A stretch of 64,000 nt of DNA from Marthasterias glacialis (lineage: Eukaryota > Echinodermata > Asteroidea > Forcipulatida > Asteriidae), in NCBI GenBank assembly GCA_911728455.2, contig OU452239.1:11328328-11392327 (forward strand). Reading direction: 5' to 3'. The translations under genes and the position numbers were made by a program. A model generated the notes under the pieces. That model searched no databases, had not been told where the DNA came from, and worked only from the letters and a program-made list of their open reading frames with translations. This document shows positions 24,601-36,600 of this stretch, one piece after another; position 1 is the stretch's first letter; each line of letters opens with the position of its first letter.

Positions 24601-27600
24601 TGTTTCTTTTTGATGTTAAAATACAGAGGTTGAAAACATCATCGTGAGCATATCTATGAATCTTACCAGAAGTTTTTCTCTCTGTTCCAGCGACTCATCG
24701 GCCATCACGTTGCTGTTGACTGTGTCGATAGCAAGAGCGCCCTCATCGGTTCCCTTCAAAACCTGTTGACAGAAACCCAACAGGAGGTCAGACTTCTGTG
24801 GTCTTTAAAACACAATTTTATTGATCAAGAACAAGAAGATCAAGATCAAGAAACACAAAATGTAAATATCGAAATTCTAGATTTCAGAATTTGAAGTCTT
24901 TTGTAAGCTGTTTCTTTCTTCTCTATGAAATGTATGAGCAGTTACAATAAGTGTATTAACCCATACGTTAACATATTTTAATGAAGCATAAACACTGAAT
25001 ATGGAAATCTCAAAAGTCGGGCACAATCTAGGCATGAAGGAACATTCCAGTAGGCATAAGCTCGCATTCCAGTGGTCTGCCAGAACGTTCTGCTGGACCG
25101 CGATATTGTGCTGAACTATGCAAAAATTGCGACACTAGAGTACTATGCACTGGCCTTTTGAAGACAGTGTTGAGTGAAAAGTTGGTCTCAAAATGATCCC
25201 AAAACAGTTTTTTTTTACTAACAAAACTCAGGCCTGACTTGAACAGTATGTTTGAGTCAGACTTCTGGGCTTGCTGGTGTGGTTGTGAGTCGCCAACTCA
25301 TAAGATAGGGGTAGCCTCTATGATCAAGCTTCTTCGAGCATTTCAGTCCCGACTTCCCGCATCCATCCCACCGACCTGTTTCTTAGTGATGTGGTCCAGC
25401 TCCTTGGACACAGCGTTCTCTGCCATCACTTCCTCCTTGAGTCTCTTCCTGGCAGCCAGCTTGGCCAAGAGATGCTCCTTCTGCTCGTCCCGAGATAATT
25501 TGAGTTTCTCTTGAGAGGCGTCCACTTCCTTCAGGTACTGCTCAAGGATCGCGTTCTTCTCCGCTTCCGTCTTGTCTTCCTCTTCAGTCAAAAGCTCCTA
25601 GTACAAGGAAGAAGATATACGCCCAATTTCAACAAGCTGCTTAGGCACAAAAGTCAGCTAAGCAAAAACCAAGTGTGCTTACCACAAAAAAAAAGGTTGC
25701 GAGCCAAAATACCATATCATATGAATGGTTTGCAACTGGTTCTCTGCTTATTTTCGCTCAGCAGAAAATTGTTAGAATAGATAAGTCCACCTGAGCAACA
25801 AACTAAGGACCTGCCCATACTCACTAAAAGATCTTGGAGTTTGAAGGTTCCATTTTTGTGAATTTAGGATTCATTTAAATCATTCCTAAAAGTCATATAT
25901 ATATATACATTTTGAGGTGAATATGGGCTCCAAAACATTAAGATGGATACTATTAATGTGCTCATAGAATGACAGTCTGTTTTTGTTGTTATTTACCTTG
26001 ATGGCCTTCTCATGTTCCTCTTTCTGTTTATCGTTGGCGAGGGTCTCCGCAATTTCCATCGCAGCTTGGATGCTGCGCTCGTGGTCTGCGGCCATCTGGG
26101 ACTCCACAGCTACAAATAATAACAATAATAATAATGGTTCTTATATAGCGCACATATTCTAGTAGATAGATCGAGGCTCTTTGCAACATTATCCCTGCTC
26201 ATCAGGGATACTTAGACCATTCCTCAAACTTTCTCAACTCCCTGGGGAGCATGCAAACCCCAAGCTGCTTAAATTAGAGCTCAGGAGTTAATACAACACA
26301 ATACTGTCTCAGCCCTCACAGGTTTCCATTTATACACCTGGGTTTAGTGAGGTAATTATGGTTCAGTGCCTTACTCAAGGACATAAATGTCCTGACCGGG
26401 ATTCGAACCAACACTCTGAAGACTCAACCATAAGAACTTGAGTCTTATGCGCTCGACTGCCGGGCCACAGCATGCCACAGAAGGACAGTTCAATGAGGGC
26501 GCTGTTTGCAAACATGTAACTCTCATCTGTCTTTCATTTTGTTAAATCGTCAAAACTTCTCCGGGTGTGTTAGGAATGTTTATCTAATTTCATCGTTTAG
26601 GTAAATAATGTTATTATTATTCACTGCTGTGTATCATCTTTAAACATGACCAGATCCCGTTTGACAAACCAGGAACCAGCAGATGAAAATGAAATTGCAT
26701 AAATTTCAAAGATTGTGTAAAGGAGTTGTACCATGGAAATATCTCTACAAAGACGACAAAAAGATTGGACAACCAAGGATTTAAGTTTGGAGTGGTCTGC
26801 AAGTTGAGAGGGCTGTGATGATTTTATAGTTGGAACAGGTGTTGCATATCAGACTCTGGCTATGGGTGGGATTCGAACCAGGGTCCACAGGTGCCACAGA
26901 CAACAAGCGGTTTCACCAGTCCATAACCCTTGAAGCTCTCCCTGCCACGATTTGAACCCCAATTTGACTGTATTCCAACCTCTCGATCAAAAGTACTCGA
27001 CTTACTTTGTACAAATTGCTTTTCTTCGTCCGTTCCGGGTTTGATTCCATCCGGTGTCATGGACTTCCTGGAATGGCGGCGCTTGTTCAAACGGTCTTTC
27101 ATCTTGTTCTTCAGATTATTATTTCCACGGTTGATGTCTCTCGTCGTCTGGTGGATGGCGTCTACCACGGCCGTTATCTTAGGCCCTCTATTGGCTAGAT
27201 TCAACAATCTCATCTTCTCTTCCATCTCTGCATCGAGACCGTTCCTCTTTTTTGCCATGAACTGTAAACAGAAAGTAGACAATGTTGGTCATTTTTCAAA
27301 AAGCTTGGCAGAAGGACATGTTGATGAAATTTCCGATTACATGAAAAGGTTTGATACGTTTGAAAGGTTTGATCGTCAGTTTTAGGAAGAGTAAATTCAA
27401 TCCCATCCTCTTTGTGTTCAAGAAACACGTCATCGACCATCTGTGAAAATTTTATCTAATCAGTTGGTCACATTTTAGGGAAAGCAATGCGAAAATGGCT
27501 GAAACGGTTTGAATTTCATCACGTCTACGGCCACTGTGGGCATTTTTGGTACAAGCCACTTGTGGCCGGTATGGCCACCAAAGAAGCGATGACTTACCTC

Positions 27601-30600
27601 TTCATCGGCCTCAGCGTAGCCCTTCTGTAAATCAGCCATCAGTTGCTGCTGCATCAGCATGAGTAACTGCATCTCCTTATTGACTTCTTCTTCATCCTGA
27701 AACATGATGTCTGGTACCACGTCTTCCCCCAGACCCTCTCGCTTTGCCTCGTCGATGTGTTTACTGTGTGAAAAATCATGTATGAATCAGGAGCCAATCT
27801 CACAGTTACTCTTAACCCTCCTACTGCCTGACCATTCAATATCATCCGTTGCTGTTTTCAATGATAAATTATGCCAGCCTGCAATTTATCAAAAGGTGAA
27901 TGCATCTACACAGTTTCACAGTCAACCCTCCTACTGTCCAACCATTCAATATCATCACCTGTTATTTAGAATGATTGATAAACTTAACCTGTCTGCAATA
28001 TGACATCATGTGGTGATTGCATCTACACAGTACAAAGTCAACCCTCCTACTGTCCGACCAATCGATATCATCCACTGTGATATTGAATTACATAATACTA
28101 GATAAACTATGCCTGCCTACAAGTGTGTGTATTTCCATTACAAAAAAGACAAATGGGTGACCCTTGTTAAAAAAAAAAGAGAAAAAAAAACACCAAACAA
28201 ACAAACCAAACAAACAAACCAAACAAACAAACAACACCTTCCCCCCACAAAAAAAAGAGGTCTTTGGCTGAAGCCCAAACATCTAAAAACTTGATCTGAA
28301 ACTCACTTGTGCAAATCTTGCTTAGCCAGATTCCTTCTCATGGCTAGCTTCTTCTGGAGTGACTTCAGCTGAGCTTGCTTGCTGGACTCAATCTCCTGAG
28401 ACACTTTAGCAGCCTGATAAGAAAGAAAAAAAACATAATTTAATTTTTTTTTTAAAGTATTCCATTCACTTCAATTTTAGTGGCATCTGCATGTCTTAAC
28501 CTTGGATTTGCAGTAAGTCAACTCATTTTTTAAAAGAACATTTCGGGGAAGCCTCGTATACCTTTTGCAATTTTTACTGTTGAAAAATGTTGCGAAAATT
28601 GAAAACACGCAGCGAGTGAAAAATCAGCTGCTCATCACTGTCTCTACAAAATCTTTCTCAGAGATTCAACTCTTGAGTCATCAAGATGGTGATTGATGGG
28701 GGAAGGTTGTTCACCATAATGTCTCAGTTCTCCTGTGGGCTGCACAAGTGACTGACAAATAAACTCAGAAAAGAAAAAAATTAACATCTTATTAAAAAAT
28801 ATCAAGCAATGAACCACAGGGTTTATTAGAAAAGATAAACTCACGTTATCAACGAAGTCTTGCATGATCTTGGCTTTCTCGTCATCTGATGCTGCACTCG
28901 CGAGTTTCTTCTTGAGATCGGCTTGCTTCTCCTTCAACGTGGACTCCTTCTTGGCCTCAAAGCTCTGAGAAACGACAAGTTCACAATCTTTAAGTCACTC
29001 TAGTGTTTTTTTACCTGTACTGAAGTGTTTATCTGCATACTTGTAAATCATCCCCTCAGAACTACAAGATCCTCATTTGCAAATTCATATTTGTGATAAT
29101 CAACAGGAGCTTAAATTTGAAATGGCTATAAATCAGAAAATAGGATCAACCATCACTCACAACTTTTCTTCCTAACAACATTCACGTTTATTTTTGCCGA
29201 ATACTTTAGGGGAAGATAGATCACCGATAAATTCAATTTACCGGGCTCATAAAAAAGATGCTCAACCAGTTTTATGGAATTCATACAAATTGTATTAAGG
29301 ACGTTTGCACTGAACCAACAATATGTATTCATAAAATGAACTCCGGGTTGCGGGACTTTGCTCTGACTGGGAAATTACCGACAACTGCTCTTTTCTGGAC
29401 TTTGACAGTATTTCAGACGGCACATTTCTCTTGAGGACTGGTACTGGTATGAACTTTATATTCCATGAGCGTTCAGACTGGAACCAGTAAGTTTTTCTCT
29501 CTCAGAGGTTACTAATCCTGTAGTTTGTCTTTCATCAAACACATAGCAGGGCTCACACTTAGCATTAGCCCGGCGTACATTGTCTAGTAAAAACTGCTAT
29601 GGGCTAGTAAACACCACTTCTCAACTTGCCCTGTGGGCTACTAAAAACAGTGCAACTTACTTGTTTTTAATGCTCATACTTTTTCCTTTTCAGATGTGAA
29701 TAATAAATTTTAGAAATGTGTGAAAAAAAGATTTGAGTGTGTGAATGTAACTTTATTTGACCGTTGTACTGGTTGTGGTCGCTACCATTAGTTTCAGGAA
29801 GATACATTTGTGACAATACATGTTTAAAATTTGGGCAACGAAAACTTCCTGGGGGCAAGTAAAATGCACAGTTTCCTAGCCCCTTGGGCTACTTTACAAA
29901 AAGCTTAAGTGCAAGGCCAGCATACTCATACTCTCAAATCAACAACACCCCCTGATTGGCCGAGGATATTTAATTCCCCAGGCTCTGATTGGTTCTCACC
30001 TGCACCACAGCGTTGATTTCTTTGATCTCTCCCTCACGGAGGCTGTTCTCTAGTTTGATGGCCTCGATGGTCTGTCTCTCAGCCATGGACTTGGACATGG
30101 CGTGCTTGTCATCGTCGGTCAGCGACACAAGGTTGTTCCTGACGACCAGGTTGCTTCGGATGTCTCGGGAACTTGCTTGCACTTGATGAAAGAGATCACA
30201 AAAATAATAATAAAATGAGGTCGTCGCACAAATCCTACCAGTTTGAACGAGGCAATGTACACAGGGGCAGGAACACAGGGATGAGAGTGGATGAACATGA
30301 AAAATCCACGAAACACTGATGGAGGTTTTGGTGGCTACCAACCATGCCATAACCCGTATCAATAGCAGCATTCTGTGCTTAAATGTTGATGGGGCAAGCA
30401 CCTTGGTGTAGTCAAAATACAGTACAAGTACTGTGTTAAGGCTTTACAAGGGCCTGGATGTATGTAAATGACATTAAAAAAATATTTTTAAAAATTGTGG
30501 TTTTGTTTGTAGTAAAAAAGTTCCACAACAATAATTTTTGTAAAATCCCGAAATCTGGAAAAATCTGGAGGAATCTCATCCCTGATGAGCATTTAGGTTG

Positions 30601-33600
30601 ACAACCAAGGTGTGCCCTTGGTCTAAAGCTAGAGTCTCTGCCAAACATCACATTTTCAAAGCCTTACAAAATTTCACCAACAAAAATGGAAAACCAGAAA
30701 TTCTGCCACACTCCTCCCCTCGTTGGCAACTTCCACTCTTTCAAAAGTTTAGGCTTTGTGGCAAGGAAATCTATGACAAATAAATTCTGATATTACAAAT
30801 AATCGTGTGGCCTACTCACATGAGGATCGAGATCGGTCTGGGACAGCGGCGGCTGCGCGTACCGGCTGCACAATGGACACACCACCAGGCTGCTGTGGTA
30901 CCTGCAACTGCAGCGTGTCCTTCTGAGCTATGTTGACATTGTACTGATCCCCTTTGACGATGTTACGGTTGACGGTACCAGCTCCCATGGCGTTCATCTT
31001 GGCATACTAGAAGAGAAATAGTTACAGTTATAGGTAAAGTTGTGGTTGAAGTAATAGTTATAGGTATAGTTATTAAGATTGACGATAGCAGCTCCCATTA
31101 TCTTGGCATACTGGAAATGTCATGGTTATAGTTATAGATAGTTAAGGTTGAAGTTATAGTTATTACAATCGATGGTACCAGCTCCTATTGCATTTATCTT
31201 GGCATAATAGAAGAGAAATGGTTATAGTTACATGTATAGTTACAGTTATAGTTGAAGGTATAGTTACATTTATCTTGGCATACTGGAAGAGAGTCATGGT
31301 TATAGTTACAGATAGTTAAGGTTGTAGTTATAGTTATTACAATTGGTGGTACCAGCTCCTATTGCATTAATCTTGGCATACTAGAAGAGAAATGGCTATA
31401 GTTATAGTTACAGTTATAGTTGAAGGTATAGTTACTTTCAACTTGGCATACTAAAAGAGAGTCATGGTTGTAGTTATAGATAGTTATAGTTATAGTTATA
31501 GTTTATAATGATTGATACAGCTCCCACTGCATGGTCAGAATAGTATAAATCCAGGTATAGTTATGGTTAAAAATAAAACTACAAGTATAGTTTATAGTTC
31601 TCGTAAGGCACAAATGACCAGACTGAGACGAACACGCCACAAAGGCAAAGGTCACTGACCTTCTTATCTCCACCTCCATCCCCAGCGATCCCTTGCAGCA
31701 ACTCGGCCGACAGAGTAAAGTGAGCTCCTTTCTCCAGCATGGCGATAATCTGCCTCAAGAGGGGGATAATCTCACGGCTGGACTGCTCCGTCACGTTACT
31801 GTCACCGTAGACACCAGTCATGGTCGCGTCATAGTCGCCAGCCAAGATGATCGCATTAGATAAGACGGCCTGATGAGGGTAAAGCCAGAAGGGATTAATA
31901 CAGTCTGGATTAAGATGTCAAGAAGGGATTAACACAGTTTGGATTAAAGGTGTCATTAGATCGATTCTTAAGCTCCTTTCTTTAAGCTCCGCCCCTTAAT
32001 GCATTGACCAATTACAACAGCAACCTCGTGCCCAAAAGTACAAAAAAGTTTTACACATTAAAATCCCATTCTAATGTAATGCTATTTGGACTGCTGTTGA
32101 TTGACTTTTCTGCGTGGCGTAGGCAAGACGTATGTGTCGTACATGCTAGCCACCCGGGTGCCGTCTGTCAGAGGTGGGACTCGAACCGTCCATCAAAGTT
32201 TTAAGATGTAGAAACAAAAACTAAGAAGGGTTAAAACACTAGTAGTGGTGTAAAGATTGCAAAAACTGTCAGGCAATTGTCTGAGATGGGATTCGAACCA
32301 CCCATAGTGGTAGACCGACTTACCTTAGCCTCCAAGCTGAGCAGTTCACTCCTCTCTCGGGCGTACTCCAAGGCAGAGTGGTCCTCATCCAGATTCTCTG
32401 TGCGGGTCAGGAGCTGATCTTTAAGCTCGGCCTGCAGGCGTGACTTGGCTTGACGGTAACGCTGCATCACTGCCGACTCAGCGTCTGGATTCAGGGCATC
32501 CTTCAAACACAGACAAGAGCAAACTTAGAATCTCGCTTTTCAGTTTTTAAACTATTTTAAGTGATATATTTTTGGGGTATTTTGTCTATTTCTGATAACA
32601 GTGCCCCGTTCAAAAAAGCAAATACATTTGTTATATAAAAGCATTTCCTCAATTAGTTTTTTTTTAAAATATGATTTTTTATTTCTTTATTATGTTTTTT
32701 TTCAAATTTAAATGTCATTTAATGAAATCAAGTTATGTTGCAAACTTAACAATTATTAATTTTGTTAGTCCTAAAGTTTGTTTTTATTGGTTATGACCCC
32801 TGACCTCTAGCTCTGCTAGTCTCTCTTTGTACTTGGTCTCCTCTGCCTGAAGACGGGTGTAGATCTTACGAACTGTATCCACAAACTTTCTGTGGGAGGC
32901 GTGGTGGCGCTCTTCATAAAGTTTCTCAGAGTCATCTCCTATACAAGCAAAAAGAAAATGGGAAAAACGACAACTTTTAGCAACAAACTGATTTGTCCTC
33001 CAACTCCATTTTATAAATTTTTGGGCTGAGATCAGTTCTGGGTTCATTTACCTATTGTCAGTACAGACATAGTAGAGATTGTCATGACATTGTATAAATG
33101 TCCTCAGAGATCAATTCTTGTTCCATTTTACATAGACATAGTTATGCACTGATAGGACCTTGTATAAGTGTCCCACAGGGATCAGTTCTTGGTCCATTTA
33201 CCTTGTGTTAATACAGACATACTTTGCAGTGTTAGAACAATGTAACAGTGTCCCACAGGGATCAGTTCTTGGTCCATTTACCTTGTGTAAGTATAGACAT
33301 AGTATGCAGTGTCAGAACATTATTCAGTTCTTCTGAAGCCTCAACTCTTCTGGTCACCTCTCGTTTGTTGGTGTCCTCAAGAGACTTGGCAATGTCGCTG
33401 AAGGAGTCAAGATCCTCCTCCACCTGTTCAAAAAAATTTTTTTTTAAATACAAATTAGGAAACTTACAGAACAGATTGTTTTGATCAATCGTACAATCGA
33501 AGTCTGGCCCCCTGTTTTTAATGAGAGTCATAATTTATTATTAAAAACCATGATTCAGCGACTGCAAATTGGGAGCTTGACCAATATGGCAGCCATATGA

Positions 33601-36600
33601 TAAATGTCTATCCTGCAAAAAGGAGTACCTGGCAATGATGACTATAACACTTCAAAAAAAATGTGGCCAACTCAATCAACACAAAATAATAAAATATTTC
33701 TGTTTCATTTCTAACTTTTGACGTTTTATTTTACCTTCTTTACGTCAACATTCTCAATATCCAACAGAAGCTGATTGACCAGTTTGGACTCTTGGGCGGT
33801 GAGTACCTCCTCCCGTTGCCGTTGACGACGCCAGTAGCCACGCCTAGCGACAATCTCATCCTCCAGCATGGCCACCTGGAGACATTTGGACAAGGTGATG
33901 AATACGGCTTTACGGAAAAATGCTATCATTCAAACGACCATGGAGAAAACTAATTTAAAAGAAAACGTCTTTAGAATCAATGTTGAACACGCCTTTGGAA
34001 TTAAGCTCTTGTCGTCAAAATTTCCCTGAAACTATTTCACTGATTACAGCATTAAAAATAGTATCTCGGGTGTAAAAAATTTGAGTGGTAGATCGAGATT
34101 CGGTCGTGTGCTCAAGACACATGCTCCAGAAGCCTGATCCGAAAAACAAAAGGCCGGATCAGTGATTGACATCCGGATCTGTGCAAAACAACCACATCTC
34201 GTAAGCTGGATCCGTTATAATCCGGATCACAGAACTATCCTTAAAACAAATGGCTGGATCAGCGGTCGAGATCTGGATCTGTGCTACCAAAGGACACCCC
34301 AAATATATTTCATAACTTGGTTTTATCACGTGACACTTACGGCACCAAGGGGCGGCTTCTTCTTCTTGTCTGCGGATACAGTTACCGGGACGACGGTCTC
34401 CGTTTCTGGGTTGATCCGGACCCCGGTTATGGGGCTGAGGTCACCCGTGACCTCATCGACGGCTAGACGGCCAACCATGATCGGAATCAGTCCTGTGATC
34501 AATCAAATCAGAGATTCAAATCAAATCAAATCAATATCTAACCATGGCCTTACTCTTTGATCCTGAGAAAGACGGAGGAGGCAAAACCCTCAAAGCTAGG
34601 CATCCATAGCAAATTGATAATTTGTTTCCACTAAGAATGACTCACCGTCACCATCTGGGTCTTCCATGGTTCCACCCAGGGGAATCAAAGCTCCCGTCTT
34701 GGAATTCCTCTCCACCCCTAGGATGGTGACATCTTGCCCACTACCTCCAGGATCTGCCATGTGAGTTCCGACCAGGATGGGTAGGATCTGACCTGTTGCT
34801 GTATGCTCATACATGCCTGAGGAATGAAAAATAATCCTCATAATTCCAAGAAGGTCTCCTCGTTTTGATATTGTTTTTTTTTTTTAGTTTCACTTATCAC
34901 CTGTTCTGTTTCCATTTTGGTTTGGTTATCATATTGTTTGTGACTTCAAACTAAAATGAGTAAGATTTGAAGCTTTGCATGGTTCTGAAAGTGAGAAATT
35001 GGTGCGTAATCGGTGATGGAAAGGTTGTTCCACAATCCTGGAGCGGCAAGAGAAAAGGATTTGTAGGCAGTAGATTGAAGAGATTTGTTACTTGGTTTGT
35101 GTTCAGCAAGGCGGGTGGGATCTGATGCTGAAAATAAACAAGTTCATCATGGGAGAAACTGGTTTATATCTCAAACTAAACTGTCTGTCATCATTTTCCA
35201 CCTTGGTTTGTCATCTAAGTTGTTACCTCACATTTACCCAATTGTCACGTCTTTTATGTCAGTCATCTGCTTAGGCATTTTTTTTTAAGTTTCTGAATCC
35301 TGCAAGCTAAGCTCCGTATGGAAATGTGTTTCGTAATAGTCTACAAAACCAACCTGGAGAGCCGCCACTAACGGCCAAGATGGAGGCACGCTCAAGCCGT
35401 CGTTGGACATTGTGGATGGCTCGAATGTGGTTTCCGCGGCAACGCTGTCTGGACTTGATCAGCTCCTTCATGACGGTCTCGAGCTGACTCTGTTCATGAC
35501 GGCAGTTCAGGCCCTCTGGACCTATGACGAGCAAGAAAGAATAAAAAACAAAAAAACTTAAGCATCAAACAAATAGAGAGGTGGGGAGCGAGCAGGGGAG
35601 GAGGCAGGTGAGGTGATTCATATAAGAGTTAATTTTACGGAAATATTAAAAAATCTAAATCCTGGTCGCAGGATAAAGCAATTTCCTCAACAGGAATGAT
35701 CCCAAGATAGAATGCCAACTTACCGACTGCGGCGTCAAGATATGCCTTCACTACATCCAGAATCTTGACCTGGCACGCCATCAGGTTTGCGTCCAGCAAT
35801 GTCTGGTACCCACCACTAGAGGGCAGCGCCTCGTTGTCATGGAGAGCCGCGCCTTGGGTCAGCACCTGTATATTGCTGAGGGGCTCGATGAAGCGGTCGC
35901 CGGTTACCATGGTAACGTAGGCGTTGTGGGTACCGTTGGGCGTTTGGAGAGTGCCACCCACCGGGATAACATCACCTGATGATGACGTAATTACAGAAAG
36001 AGGTTTGAACGGAAAGAATACAACCAACTCCAGCATGGCAAGCGATACCTAGTGCCATCATTTGAGAAGAATCTATCCTGTTGGCAAGTCTGATGTCATA
36101 ACACGCATAAACCACGCCCACTTCAAACGTGCCGGCTCCAAACATCATCAGAAGCACCATTGCAAATGCATTGGCAAACATTTTCTACAGTGATTTATGC
36201 AAAAACTAACTAAGCTGGGTGGTTGTATTTAACACATGTGTTGTGCAGACACTAAATCTTCTTAGAAATGTTCTCGTCTGTTTTCAGAAATTTGTCTAAC
36301 CGTAAAAAAACATGGTTTTTAGGTTAAAATACACACATACGAATGCCAACTTTGGAACTGGAAGTATGCGAAACGTATGCGCGTACTAGCAATGCACGCC
36401 TGTCTGATGCAGTGACTTACCAACAGGATTAGCTATGATAGGTTTTTTCTGATGTTTTCACTGATTTTCTGAGGGCAAACCAATCGGAAATCAGATTCAA
36501 ATAAGAAGACTGCCACGCCTGACTAAACCTACCTGTCTCTGGATCGATTGCAACACTCAAGACAGGGACTGGTTGCTCACTGCTTGGATCGATCATCACG

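Noticed and set aside
34960..35110. Possible reverse-transcriptase or integrase relic in intron 39
   Set aside because: A repeat-like fragment resembling others in the window, but no conserved catalytic motif or frame could be read.
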